The notes under the pieces: generated by a model | Told to the model about the DNA's origin: nothing | Seen by the model: only the letters and a program-made list of their open reading frames with translations | Database searches by the model: none | In this document: positions 41,869 through 50,604 of the stretch, in pieces | Layout of the letters: each line of letters opens with the position of its first letter | How positions within the stretch are numbered: position 1 is the stretch's first letter | From: Nostoc linckia z4 | Lineage (GTDB): Bacteria > Cyanobacteriota > Cyanobacteriia > Cyanobacteriales > Nostocaceae | Length of the DNA stretch: 64,000 nt | Assembly (NCBI RefSeq): GCF_002608075.1 | Contig: NZ_LAHA01000047.1 | Span: 1 to 64,000 of the forward strand | Direction of reading: 5' to 3' | Translations under genes and position numbers: made by a program

Positions 41869-42909
41869 TTAAAACGTTGCTGGGTATTCAAACCCTGCTT
41901 TCCAGCCATCATTAAGTCCGCTTCCTAAGCGTAATTGTACTTTATGATACGTTGAAAGCAAAAATTTGTGGCGTTTTTCTTCAGTGTTACCCGTTTGTTG
42001 AATAAGTGTTTCGCGTAGTGGATGGTGGCTGGTAATCAAAAATTCGTTACGCTTGTGCAAGCGTTCTAAATATTTGATATCAGGGAGTCTATCAAATTTC
42101 CCCCTTTCGCCCCGGTTGCATTCTTGCGATGACAAAACCAAGTTCCATACGCCATCGACATTTCTGATGTACTCGTTCAAAAAGTGAGGAAAAAAATGGT
42201 CTACATCTGCCAAATTCTCTGACCCTGGCTCAATTGAAATATCTGCAAATGAGTAGAAGCATTTACCTTTTTGATAGCCGTTGAGAGCATCCCGGCATGA
42301 AGTAACATCTACCCGCCGCTTGCGATCGCTAAATGTAAACAGCAGTTGGTTGTCTGGGTCGTAACCAATAGATATCAAATTGCGCGAAATGTTTAGTTCC
42401 CAAGCTGTCTCTACAAGCCGCCACCGTGCTTCGACTTCGTGGGGTAAGTTTTCAGACTGAAGCTTGTCTAACAGTTTAAATAGCTCATCCGTCAAGACAA
42501 TACCTTTATTTGACCCTCGACGCTCATCGATAAAAAACCGTACCGCAGTCTCTCCGACGCTAAGGTTATGGAAGGCATCAATCACATTTTCAAAGCCACG
42601 CTGCACTGTAGTGTCAATCAATCGTGTTTTAGTTATGTCTCCGTTGTTGAACTGGCGGCAAGCGTCTAAAAAGCGACTAGAAAGTGAGGTAGTTTGCTTA
42701 TCCACAATTTTTAAATGTTCGATAATATGTCTCGAATACGGTTGTGCTAACTCTTCTAAGGTGATGATACTTTTACCCTGCGGTGCTAATTCTAACAATG
42801 ACTTTGCCAGTGCAAATTTATAACACGCAACGTTTTTACCAAACAATATAATCGCCCGCCAATAATCCTCTAGCTTCGGGTCAATCGCAAAAAACTTTGA
42901 CTCGCTCAT
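41869..42909 (-). CDS. HNH endonuclease-like protein
   Basis: The 346-residue protein has a C-terminal HNH-like region: CRDALNGYQKGKCFYSFADI, then ADVDHFFPHFLN and NLVLSSQECNRGERGKFDRL. This is the C..C-Y, D-V-D-H-F-P, N-L-V-L-S...C-N-x-G-E-x-x-K pattern seen in HNH nucleases of defence loci. Residues 1-200 are helical and not recognised. Likely cleaves DNA in the cytoplasm; target unknown. Confidence 0.75.
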   Translation of the reverse strand: MSESKFFAIDPKLEDYWRAIILFGKNVACYKFALAKSLLELAPQGKSIITLEELAQPYSRHIIEHLKIVDKQTTSLSSRFLDACRQFNNGDITKTRLIDTTVQRGFENVIDAFHNLSVGETAVRFFIDERRGSNKGIVLTDELFKLLDKLQSENLPHEVEARWRLVETAWELNISRNLISIGYDPDNQLLFTFSDRKRRVDVTSCRDALNGYQKGKCFYSFADISIEPGSENLADVDHFFPHFLNEYIRNVDGVWNLVLSSQECNRGERGKFDRLPDIKYLERLHKRNEFLITSHHPLRETLIQQTGNTEEKRHKFLLSTYHKVQLRLGSGLNDGWKAGFEYPATF

Positions 42910-43046
42910 TGTATTTTTAGATACTCACAATTTTGGCAACAGCCTAGCTTTCAAGTATCTGAAAACACATCAGTCCTATTACGGTTATCAGTATTAGCCT
43001 GCTAATATTTGCTGTAGAATATGCGGGTTGTAGCCGCAGGCGCATT

Positions 43047-43487
43047 ATGACTCATCGGTATCCGTTCAGTATCATTCACCCAACCGACTATTACGGTCAG
43101 CGCGTAGGGGTTTACTTCAACCTGCATTATCACGTCTTTTCACTCAAGTCAGGGGGAAAAAGCGGGTCGCTGCTAACTCATGCTGGGGTGTGTACCTTGA
43201 GTGATGCTGTGTTTGAGGTTGAGCGCAAGGGACGAGAACGTGCTATTAACCAAGGTCGCAAAAATGTTCACGCCTATGTTGTGGGGATTTTAGAGTCGTT
43301 AGGGTGGGATCGGCTAAGTGATAACGCAGTGCGATCGCTCATTGATAAAGGCTACCAGCGAGTAACATATAACTTGCATCCCGACCACCCACAGTTTTAT
43401 TGCAAAGATGTGATGAGTTATACATCAATTAGTGCTGCTAAAACGGTTATTTTAAACGATAAAATTGCTCTGGCTCTAGTTGAGTAA
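43047..43487 (+). CDS. Conserved-looking hypothetical protein
   Basis: The 146-residue product includes YYGQRVGVYFNLHYHVFSLK, then LLTHAGVCTLSDAVFEVERK and GRERAINQGRKNVHAYVVG. Conserved-type His, Tyr and Arg residues are dense, suggesting real constraint. I think it belongs to an unnamed cyanobacterial plasmid family. Function unknown. Confidence 0.6.
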   Translation: MTHRYPFSIIHPTDYYGQRVGVYFNLHYHVFSLKSGGKSGSLLTHAGVCTLSDAVFEVERKGRERAINQGRKNVHAYVVGILESLGWDRLSDNAVRSLIDKGYQRVTYNLHPDHPQFYCKDVMSYTSISAAKTVILNDKIALALVE

Positions 43488-43570
43488 ATCAGTAAGGATT
43501 TGCGACAGATGGAAAACAACCTATACAGTTATGTGAATTAGGTGTACATCTGTATTATTTTATAGTTGAA

Positions 43571-44521
43571 ATGACGAAAAATCTTGCCTACTACATCAAT
43601 AAGTTTGCTAATCTCAGGGTATCTCGTTCCAGTGGGATTGCACCGAATAAACCTATTTTGCTGCTATCAATTATCGAGCTAATAAGCCAGGGGGAGATAA
43701 GGCGAAATCAAGTTCCTTTATCTGCTGAACTCATTGCCACATTTTTCAAGCTGTGGAGCCACCTGGAGCCAGTACGTAAACCAGATATTGGGCAACCGTT
43801 TTTTTACCTCAGAAACGACGGCTTTTGGCATTTTCAACCCAATCTCGGATTTGAATTAACGGTTACATCTAAAGCAAAAATTGTTACTCCTGGTGCTATT
43901 AGGCAGGCAGTTGAGTACGCCTACCTTGATGATGAACTATGGCAAATTCTCCAAAACCCACAAGAGCGAAGTATATTAACCCATGTGCTAATTGATTCCT
44001 GGTTTAGCGATAAAACACAGGATATTGAACAGTTACTTCAGGTCAACGCCTTTGCTGAACTACAAAACCAGCTGCAACGCTCCGGCGGCAAGGTCTACCA
44101 GCCAGAGGAATTAGAAGATGAACAAGCTGTAATTGTGCGAGATGGTGCGTTCCGTAAAATCGTTGTTTCAACTTACAATCACACTTGCGCGTTCTGCGGG
44201 TTACAAATACTCGACTCACTCGGACAGAACATTGTGGATGGGTCACATATCAAACCATTTTCTCAGTTCTACGATGACCGCATCAATAACGGGCTTTCAC
44301 TGTGTAAAAATCATCATTGGGCATTTGACCGCTTCTGGTTCACCATCAACGATGATTACACCATCATCGTTGCTGACAATTTGCGAGAAGTGTCACCCAA
44401 CGCCAAGCCGATGCAGGAGTTTAGGGGCGATCGCATTATCCTCCCAGCCCAGGAACAGTATTATCCAAGGCAAGATTCTCTACAATGGCATCGAGAGGAG
44501 TTTTCGAGGCGTGCTGCATGA
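43571..44521 (+). CDS. HNH restriction endonuclease with sulfur-binding-like N-terminal domain
   Basis: The 316-residue protein has an N-terminal domain, APNKPILLLSIIELISQGEI then GQPFFYLRNDGFWHFQP, resembling the SBD domain that reads phosphorothioated DNA. The C-terminal HNH domain follows: YNHTCAFCGLQILDSLGQNI, then VDGSHIKPFSQFYDDRINNG and LSLCKNHHWAFDRF (zinc and metal-binding Cys/His/Asn/His). The likely role is restriction of modified DNA. It is translationally coupled (ATGA) with the next gene. Confidence 0.8.
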   Translation: MTKNLAYYINKFANLRVSRSSGIAPNKPILLLSIIELISQGEIRRNQVPLSAELIATFFKLWSHLEPVRKPDIGQPFFYLRNDGFWHFQPNLGFELTVTSKAKIVTPGAIRQAVEYAYLDDELWQILQNPQERSILTHVLIDSWFSDKTQDIEQLLQVNAFAELQNQLQRSGGKVYQPEELEDEQAVIVRDGAFRKIVVSTYNHTCAFCGLQILDSLGQNIVDGSHIKPFSQFYDDRINNGLSLCKNHHWAFDRFWFTINDDYTIIVADNLREVSPNAKPMQEFRGDRIILPAQEQYYPRQDSLQWHREEFSRRAA

Positions 44522-45369
44522 CCAAAAAGCCTAAAGGTTGGTATAAAGAAATTGTTATTCGTCCCGTTGCTCATGTAGACGGTTACGAAAGTTATGAGAA
44601 GATTTGCAGTTTTGTTGCAGACATTTACTACTCTACGGAGGAACAAAAACTACTGCGCCAATTAAGAACTAATCCCGGAGAATCGATTTACATCACCTTA
44701 TACACCTTGTTTAAAGTCGGTCAAGCCAAATGTCCTGCATATTGGGTGAACAAAGATTTATTAGAAGCATTGCTGCAATCGGTTTTAACTGTCGAAATTG
44801 AGAGTTTAAACTGGGCAATGAAAACGGGAATGTTTATGCTGCCTAAAGGTGTGATTCTTTCTCCTGAAAATAGGAGCGTTGATGCTATTTTTTGGAATTA
44901 CGATAGTGAAGCTGATATCCTTTATTGGGCAGCAACCGATGGTTCTAGTTCATTTTGCCGCCGATTTAAACTTAATGGACAAAAAGTTACTTATACTGAT
45001 TCAGAAGATATTGACCCCAAAGTTGTTAAAGGATTTAATGAATATTTACAATCCATTTTCCTACGATTGATTTTGATTATGGAGTGCCGCCCCGAACTTG
45101 TAGATACAACAAGCGAGGTAATTAGAATTAATAAAGGTTTTGGTAAAGCGCAAGCCCAAGATTTTTATCAACCACTTTGGCTAGGACTTGGATATCGATT
45201 TAAACGTGAAGGGACACAAAGCAGTGAAGGCAGTAGCGGGACACATGGTACTAAGAGCGTTCATTGGCGCAGAGGCTTCTTACGCAATCAACCTTACGGA
45301 GAAGGCAGACAGCAAAGAAAATTAGTCTGGATTGAGCCAGTTCTAGTAATGGGTGGAAAAGAATCATAA
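44518..45369 (+). CDS. Partner protein of the HNH nuclease
   Basis: The ATG at 44518 overlaps the HNH stop (ATGA) and is preferred over 44485; it gives 283 residues. The C-terminus GTHGTKSVHWRRGFLRNQPY, then GEGRQQRKLVWIEPVLV has the HWRRGxxRxQxxG.....WI.P pattern known in unnamed phage and plasmid proteins. The N-terminal 200 residues are alpha/beta and not recognised. Coupling suggests it acts with the HNH nuclease. Confidence 0.65.
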   Translation: MTKKPKGWYKEIVIRPVAHVDGYESYEKICSFVADIYYSTEEQKLLRQLRTNPGESIYITLYTLFKVGQAKCPAYWVNKDLLEALLQSVLTVEIESLNWAMKTGMFMLPKGVILSPENRSVDAIFWNYDSEADILYWAATDGSSSFCRRFKLNGQKVTYTDSEDIDPKVVKGFNEYLQSIFLRLILIMECRPELVDTTSEVIRINKGFGKAQAQDFYQPLWLGLGYRFKREGTQSSEGSSGTHGTKSVHWRRGFLRNQPYGEGRQQRKLVWIEPVLVMGGKES

Positions 45370-45376
45370 TCAGCAG

Positions 45377-45787
45377 ATGGAATCTTTAGAAACGATACAA
45401 GCACTTCATTTAGCAGTTCAAACATTAAGCGAGATTGAAAATTTGTCGATTGATGATGATATCAAAGAGCAATTAACTAATAAAGTTTTAGCAACTATTG
45501 GGATAGAAATAAATCAAGATAAAAAATATGAAGACATAAATCAAGATAAAAAATATGAACCTGGAAGTCAAGAAAAGATTATTAGAACTATTAGAAAACT
45601 AGGTGGTAGTGCCACTCGTGCTGAGATTGCATCAAATACAGGTATGAATCCTAACTCAATTAGTTCATTGCTAAGTCAACTGACTAAAAAACGTACAGTT
45701 GAAAAAATTAAACTTAAGCAATCACCCGTTAGAAGCGGCAGAGGGCTAGAACCTGAATATATTTATAAGCTTGTAGATAATGAATAA
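45377..45787 (+). CDS. Winged-helix DNA-binding protein
   Basis: The product has 136 residues from the second ATG. INQDKKYE is tandemly duplicated near residue 53 (a 27-bp DNA duplication). Residues 75-135 form a winged helix: IRTIRKLGGSATRAEIASNT, then GMNPNSISSLLSQLTKKRTV and GLEPEYIYKLV. It overlaps or abuts the 44518 gene and could regulate the unit. Confidence 0.65.
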   Translation: MESLETIQALHLAVQTLSEIENLSIDDDIKEQLTNKVLATIGIEINQDKKYEDINQDKKYEPGSQEKIIRTIRKLGGSATRAEIASNTGMNPNSISSLLSQLTKKRTVEKIKLKQSPVRSGRGLEPEYIYKLVDNE

Positions 45788-45815
45788 TTTCACTCTACCT
45801 TACGTTTCATAAACT

Positions 45816-45867
45816 GCGGCTGGGTCTTTCAACTTAACCGTATTGGGCTATGAGTACAATTTTGTCA
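45816..45867 (+). pseudogene. Decayed copy of the 46468 gene 3' end
   Basis: GCGGCTGGGTCTTTCAACTT and GAGTACAATTTTGTC match the 3' end of the 46468-46677 gene. At the place where the intact gene has the HIP1-like GCGATCGC, this copy has GTATTGGG. The remaining 5' part is absent. Confidence 0.65.
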
Positions 45868-45881
45868 GCTAAGGAATCATC

Positions 45882-46376
45882 ATGATGACAGACGATAAAA
45901 TCAATGTCAAATATGAATCAGGTCAGGGTACATTAATCCAAGAAATTGGTAGAGTAAAGTTACCAGCGCTAGTTGAAAATATTAGGTCTAATCCTAACTA
46001 CATGACGATTGCTAATGAAAGTCAATCTACTCAGGATTGGAATGATATTAAAAAATCTAAGCTAATTGAATCTTTTATCCTTAATTTACCTGTAATGCCA
46101 ATTGTTCTCTACGAAAGGTCATATCATACATACGAAGTTCTTGATGGCAAACAGAGGTTAAAAGCAATTGTAGATTTTTACACTAATCAATTAGTTTTGA
46201 GTGGATTAGAAGTTAAGACAGAACTAAATGGATGCACTTATGCTACTCTTCCGTTCAAAGTAAAGACAGTGCTTAATCGGTATTCTCTATCTTTGATAAC
46301 TATTATCCCTTCAGAAGATGCCAGCCCCGAAGAAATAACAAAACTGATAGAGATTGCTGTAAATCGTCTTAATTAA
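45882..46376 (+). CDS. DUF262 domain protein, truncated
   Basis: The 164-residue protein holds the DUF262 core: VENIRSNPNYMTIANES, then ESFILNLPVMPIVLYER and YEVLDGKQRLKAIVDFYTNQ. The DGKQR box is the NTP-handling motif of GmrSD-type restriction proteins. Family members continue after NRLN with a longer helical part; here the frame stops at exactly that point, so the protein is C-terminally truncated and may be non-functional or a minimal form. A dispersed palindrome follows. Confidence 0.75.
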   Translation: MMTDDKINVKYESGQGTLIQEIGRVKLPALVENIRSNPNYMTIANESQSTQDWNDIKKSKLIESFILNLPVMPIVLYERSYHTYEVLDGKQRLKAIVDFYTNQLVLSGLEVKTELNGCTYATLPFKVKTVLNRYSLSLITIIPSEDASPEEITKLIEIAVNRLN

Positions 46377-46467
46377 AGGACTGCGATGGCGTACCCGCCC
46401 GCCGCAGGCATCGCATCACCACAAACACCGTATTATCTCAAGTAATAGAGAGTTAATTAAAAAAGTT

Positions 46468-46677
46468 ATGTATAGTGCTTACCCCTATGTAATCAAAAAT
46501 GATAGCGGTGCATACCTACAACACGATGCAACAATGACAACTCCTATCTGGGGTAATATCGACACTGCAATGCACATTCGCCACTACATTGGTGCAGTCA
46601 CGATTCAAGAAGTAACAGGCGGCTGGGTCTTTCAACTCAACCGCGATCGCCATGAATACAATTTTGTCTGCTTGTAA
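46468..46677 (+). CDS. Small hypothetical protein
   Basis: The 69-residue product reads MYSAYPYVIKNDSGAYLQHD, then NIDTAMHIRHYIGAVTIQEV and GGWVFQLNRDRHEYNFVCL. It is aromatic-rich and compact. A decayed copy of its end lies upstream at 45816. An in-frame HIP1-type site encodes RDR. Not recognised. Confidence 0.55.
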   Translation: MYSAYPYVIKNDSGAYLQHDATMTTPIWGNIDTAMHIRHYIGAVTIQEVTGGWVFQLNRDRHEYNFVCL

Positions 46678-46767
46678 GTTCATAGTAAACTATGTAATAA
46701 TTAATAGTCAGCGATAAGCTACACCGTAAGCGATCGCTCCCAAGTGAGAATTCCTCTTAGAATCATC

Positions 46768-47148
46768 ATGAAGTTAAAACGTATTGAGGCAGGCGAATAT
46801 CTTACTTGTGATGGTAGGTTTTACATTCGTAATACCTATTACTCTAACGGTATCCCCGGACGGAGTAACACAACTAAAGGCTGGTTGATTGAAGATAGAA
46901 GCGGGGCAACTCCGTTTCTAGTTAGCAGCAGTCAAAAAAGTAAGCTGCGGCGGGTGGATACGTTGGGACAGGCTAAAGAAATTGTGGCAGGAATTATTCA
47001 ACGTGATGCCCAAGCGCAAAAGCTACAAGCAGCCGGATGGCATAAGGAAGATAACGCAAAACAGCCAGGGGTGTGTTGGCGATCGCCGTACTCTGGCAGG
47101 TTGTTAACGCAAACTGAGGCACTGCTGGAATTAAGTTTGATGCAATAA
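46768..47148 (+). CDS. Hypothetical protein
   Basis: The ATG at 46768, after CCTCTTAGAATCATC, gives 126 residues (a start at 46744 would translate the repeat). Segments: IEAGEYLTCDGRFYIRNTYY, KGWLIEDRSGATPFLVSS, LQAAGWHKEDNAKQPGVCWR. Looks like a small beta-rich domain plus helix. First of a run of small plus-strand orphan genes. Confidence 0.55.
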   Translation: MKLKRIEAGEYLTCDGRFYIRNTYYSNGIPGRSNTTKGWLIEDRSGATPFLVSSSQKSKLRRVDTLGQAKEIVAGIIQRDAQAQKLQAAGWHKEDNAKQPGVCWRSPYSGRLLTQTEALLELSLMQ

Positions 47149-47210
47149 AATCGGAATTTTCCAGCATTTATGATGACTTCATTTATTAAACCTTAAAATT
47201 TTAATTGCTT

Positions 47211-47552
47211 ATGCCGACTCTTTATATTCCTTATAAAAATCCCTCTGAAATCAAGAAAGAGGATATGTATCCATTTGTGGATTTTGAGAAAATTGAATTT
47301 CGTATTGAACCAGAAGGCATAAGATTTATTCAGTTTGATGAACACCCTTTAAGAAGAATAAAAACTAAAGAAGTAATTAACATATTAATAACAAAACAAG
47401 GAAAACTAAAAGGGAGAAATTCTACCAAATTGCACTCGTACATACTTCATGTTTATGAATGGTATCAGATAGCTAATAGAGAAAAAGAAACCAATTTTCC
47501 CGATGATTTTATAGATAGCTTAATCTTTGATCCACTTAGTGAGATTGAGTAG
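47211..47552 (+). CDS. Hypothetical protein
   Basis: The 113-residue product starts MPTLYIPYKNPSEIKKEDMY, with DFEKIEFRIEPEGIRFIQFD and IKTKEVINILITKQGKLKGR. Charged, AT-rich gene. Not recognised. It is one of several small codirectional genes. Confidence 0.5.
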   Translation: MPTLYIPYKNPSEIKKEDMYPFVDFEKIEFRIEPEGIRFIQFDEHPLRRIKTKEVINILITKQGKLKGRNSTKLHSYILHVYEWYQIANREKETNFPDDFIDSLIFDPLSEIE

Positions 47553-47597
47553 AATAAATATAAATACATTAGAAGTAAAAACTATATTGAATTTGAA

Positions 47598-47828
47598 ATG
47601 ACTAATGCACAATCCAAAATAGATGAACTTTTTAAGCTTCTTAAACCACTTAACAGAACTCAAGGAGAGCATTCGGTAAGTGTAACTTTCTATCCTGGCG
47701 TTAAAGGTGGAGTCATTAACTTTATGCTGGACTGGAAAACTTTGATTGGGGAGAAAGAATTTGACGATATTGACGAGGCAATAGAATTTGCATACTACCT
47801 TCAAAAACAAGCCAATATTAATTATTAA
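47598..47828 (+). CDS. Hypothetical small protein
   Basis: The 76-residue product is acidic: AQSKIDELFKLLKPLNRTQG, then VSVTFYPGVKGGVINFMLDW and FDDIDEAIEFAYYLQKQ. It looks like an alpha-beta-beta-alpha fold. Not recognised. It starts 45 bp after the previous gene. Confidence 0.5.
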   Translation: MTNAQSKIDELFKLLKPLNRTQGEHSVSVTFYPGVKGGVINFMLDWKTLIGEKEFDDIDEAIEFAYYLQKQANINY

Positions 47829-47891
47829 TAAGTGAGAAGTTTATTGAGAGATTAATTTTTAAATCACTTCATCCAATTTAGTAGAATAAAA

Positions 47892-48332
47892 ATGAACACA
47901 CTAGAACTAAAAACAGGAGATAAAATCGGAGTATTTTTCTATGATGATAAGCGTGGTACAAAAGCCGTAATTGATGAAGTTATACATGTTTCATCTAGTG
48001 GTACAATTACTCTCAAAAATGGCACTCGTTACAACCGAAATGGAAGAGAAGTAGGTGCTTTGGGCGAGGCAACTTATTTGTGTACACCAGAGAAAGCACA
48101 GTCAATTATTGATAAGGCTTCAGCACCAGCACAAGATAAAGAAGTTATAGATACGATAGACCCATTAGAAGAAAGACGTAATAAAGCAGCTAAACTAGCA
48201 GTGAAATCAGTAATTCACGCTCTAAATCAGTACGGCTGGTATGCTGACATTGATGGTCACATGGATGTAATGGAAGCAGGAATTGAGCAAATTATCAAAA
48301 AATATCTCAGCGAACATGAACCTATTAACTAA
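47892..48332 (+). CDS. Hypothetical protein with SH3-like start
   Basis: The 146-residue protein has an N-terminal beta-barrel-like part (LKTGDKIGVFFYDDKRGTKA, then VIDEVIHVSSSGTITLKNG). A linker and a helical C-terminus follow (RRNKAAKLAVKSVIHALNQY, then MEAGIEQIIKKYLSE). The order resembles the 12335 product. Function unknown. Confidence 0.55.
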   Translation: MNTLELKTGDKIGVFFYDDKRGTKAVIDEVIHVSSSGTITLKNGTRYNRNGREVGALGEATYLCTPEKAQSIIDKASAPAQDKEVIDTIDPLEERRNKAAKLAVKSVIHALNQYGWYADIDGHMDVMEAGIEQIIKKYLSEHEPIN

Positions 48333-48379
48333 ATTTTTTATGTTTAACCAATATGTCACCAAAACACAAATGACTACTC

Positions 48380-48694
48380 ATGCTTAAAAAGCAGATTATA
48401 GAATTGGCTGAAAAATGGGGGTATATTTTGGTTTATTCCGACTATTCGAGCAAAGCTCGAAGTAATGTTTGGATGCTGAAAGTACCAACAACTACTTTTA
48501 AAAACCGTCCGGAATTCGTCAGAAGTATAAAAATATTAGAAGATAATGATTTAGAAGAATTGTTAGATAAAACCAAAAAGTATTTCGCAGAGAGTGAATA
48601 TCCTATAAAAGTCATCCTTCGTGATAACAAGTACTCCAGCATTGAAAATGACAAAGAACTATTTATCATCAATAATACTAAAAACTTGGACTGA
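48380..48694 (+). CDS. Hypothetical small protein
   Basis: The 104-residue product is alpha/beta: KKQIIELAEKWGYILVYSDY, then SNVWMLKVPTTTF and SIKILEDNDLEELLDKTKKY. Its stop shares a base with the next ATG (TGATG), so translation is coupled to the 48694 gene. Not recognised. Confidence 0.5.
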   Translation: MLKKQIIELAEKWGYILVYSDYSSKARSNVWMLKVPTTTFKNRPEFVRSIKILEDNDLEELLDKTKKYFAESEYPIKVILRDNKYSSIENDKELFIINNTKNLD

Positions 48695-49164
48695 TGTACT
48701 ACGGATACCGTTGCTATACCAAAGAAAATGAGCCTTTAGGTTGGCTATACACATTTAGTTATGATACTGAATATGCTTGGACTAATAAAGATTTGCATTG
48801 GTGCAAGCGATGGAAGACAGAACGAGGTGCAAAAAAACATTTTGATAGTTACAACAAACGTTGGCAGTTCAAAAGTCAAGGAGGCTATCTCAAAATAGAA
48901 GTAATGCCAGAATTTTCACAAAGCCAATCTTCTGCTAAATCTAACCAACAGCTTTGGAACGAAGCTAACCGTGATAAAGTTTATGAATCGCAAGAAAAGT
49001 ACAATCAAAAGCGCCCTATAATATCGTTTCGCCCAAAAACCGAACTGTTGGAATGGTTGGAAGAAGAACGTTGTACAGATGACAATGGTGAACCTGAAAC
49101 TGATGCTGCACTTCTAAATCGGAAACTAGAAAAACTCAGACAGTTAGAACAACAAGGATTTTAG
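48694..49164 (+). CDS. Hypothetical protein
   Basis: The 156-residue product begins MYYGYRCYTKENEPLGWLYT, with YAWTNKDLHWCKRWKTERGA and KKHFDSYNKRW. The C-terminal part, IISFRPKTELLEWLEEERCT then LNRKLEKLRQLEQQ, resembles a small regulatory ribbon-helix-helix tail. Coupled to 48380. Function unknown. Confidence 0.5.
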   Translation: MYYGYRCYTKENEPLGWLYTFSYDTEYAWTNKDLHWCKRWKTERGAKKHFDSYNKRWQFKSQGGYLKIEVMPEFSQSQSSAKSNQQLWNEANRDKVYESQEKYNQKRPIISFRPKTELLEWLEEERCTDDNGEPETDAALLNRKLEKLRQLEQQGF

Positions 49165-49187
49165 CGATTCGTTCAAGGATAATTATC

Positions 49188-49403
49188 ATGCCAAATAAAA
49201 TATTAAAGTTTGAACTAATTGAAGGACTACCTGAAAAATATGGAATTTATCTTTTATTATTAGAAGATGGTTCTATAAAAGAAGGATATTTCGGTTCTTT
49301 TCCTGTTCCTCATCATCAAGAAGAGGTTGTTAGAGTTGCTAACTGTGAAGATGAGGAATTTCATTATCAAAAATGTGTTGGTTGGCTAAAACCTATAGAA
49401 TGA
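49188..49403 (+). CDS. Hypothetical small protein
   Basis: The 71-residue acidic product reads MPNKILKFELIEGLPEKYGI, then YLLLLEDGSIKEGYFGSFP and CVGWLKPIE. Beta-rich. Pattern 'GI.LL.L.DGS...G' is seen in small phage proteins. Start follows AAGGATAATTATC. Not recognised. Confidence 0.5.
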   Translation: MPNKILKFELIEGLPEKYGIYLLLLEDGSIKEGYFGSFPVPHHQEEVVRVANCEDEEFHYQKCVGWLKPIE

Positions 49404-49416
49404 ATTTATTTAAATA

Positions 49417-49932
49417 ATGAGCAGTAACTTAGACCGTCTGTTGACAATATTAAAAGAACAAGCAGACTTGATTGATAAACTTAACACACGTTCTGACTTT
49501 CAATACAAAAGTACACAACGATTAATTTTAGAACATGGGCAGCCTTTTGTAACAAAGGTAAAATCACCATTTAAAGGTGAACGTAAAGCTTGCTTTGAAA
49601 ACTGTTTAAAAGGATTGTTGAGGTATCCAAACTTAAACTACTGTGAGGGATTTGCTATTAGTGATAATGTTGATATAGCTGTATCTCATGCTTGGCTGGT
49701 CAATGATGATGGAGAATTAATTGACCCAACTTGGATAGGTGAGCGGTTTAAAGGTAGCACTTATTTTGGAGTAGTCTTCACCGAGGATTTTGTAAGAGAA
49801 ATAGCCCAAAAGACTAAATGCTATGGAATTCTAGATAACGATTTCATGAATGAACATCAGCTATTACGAGAAAGTTTTCCGCCGCACGCACTTCATCCCA
49901 TATTTCATTCTTCTGTAAATGTGCCTGAGTGA
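49417..49932 (+). CDS. Putative papain/transglutaminase-like cysteine protein
   Basis: The 171-residue protein contains RKACFENCLKGLLRY (C59 or C63), YCEGFAI, VSHAWLVNDDG (H91) and ELIDPTW (D103). The order Cys-His-Asp with spacing typical of NlpC/papain or transglutaminase folds suggests a thiol enzyme. Family proteins of this look occur in phages. Activity is inferred. Start 13 bp after the previous stop. Confidence 0.55.
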   Translation: MSSNLDRLLTILKEQADLIDKLNTRSDFQYKSTQRLILEHGQPFVTKVKSPFKGERKACFENCLKGLLRYPNLNYCEGFAISDNVDIAVSHAWLVNDDGELIDPTWIGERFKGSTYFGVVFTEDFVREIAQKTKCYGILDNDFMNEHQLLRESFPPHALHPIFHSSVNVPE

Positions 49933-50059
49933 AGCAGTTTTGGGTGCGCTCGTATTATGCCACAATACTCAGTACTCTATTAATATTGCAGTGACGAAGA
50001 TATGCTAGCTGGTGCAGCAAAATCCTGCTAAAATCCATGTACTTAATACACCAATTACC

Positions 50060-50539
50060 ATGTCTGGCAAAGGATTTGGGCAACGCCAACCTACAAAAAT
50101 CGATAAGCTGGTTGAATCTGCGGTGGGCTACTGCCATAAGCGACACCCAGAAGCATTAGACCAAATTTTTGACAACCTGCCTGTGAAACTCAACAAGCAA
50201 GTGTTAGATGGTACAGTTGCAGCTTTAAAAAAAGATATTGATAGCCTCAGTTGGCTGTGTGGTTATTTTGCATCCGAAATTAACAGCACTTCAGACAACG
50301 ATAAATCCTACCATCCCATTACATTGTTATCAAAACTTTTGATTAAATCGGGAATGCAGCCATTCGTTGACTTTATGCCCTATATCGGTTGCCGCATTTC
50401 CATACTAAACAACGAGAAATTTGAAGCACTACCTCCCAGAGTTCAAGCAGCAGTTAAAGAAGCCTTTGATGTGGTAGAAACTAGTGGGGAAGAGGCACAA
50501 AGGATAAATGAGGCATTGCTACGAGAGTTGGAAGTGTAA
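50060..50539 (+). CDS. Hypothetical protein (parent of the fragment at 38934)
   Basis: The ATG at 50060 (MSGKGFGQRQPTKIDKLVES) gives 159 residues; the longer frame to 50012 is less likely. The protein is helical: AVGYCHKRHPEALDQIFDNL, AALKKDIDSLSWLCGYFA, LPPRVQAAVKEAFDVVE. Its 3' end is duplicated at 38934-39101, showing recent recombination between the two places. Not recognised. Confidence 0.6.
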   Translation: MSGKGFGQRQPTKIDKLVESAVGYCHKRHPEALDQIFDNLPVKLNKQVLDGTVAALKKDIDSLSWLCGYFASEINSTSDNDKSYHPITLLSKLLIKSGMQPFVDFMPYIGCRISILNNEKFEALPPRVQAAVKEAFDVVETSGEEAQRINEALLRELEV

Positions 50540-50604
50540 TAAATGACATAGTAGGACTGCCAAATGAGCGATCGCCCCCACCAATTCAAGCGAGGAAGTA
50601 CCAA

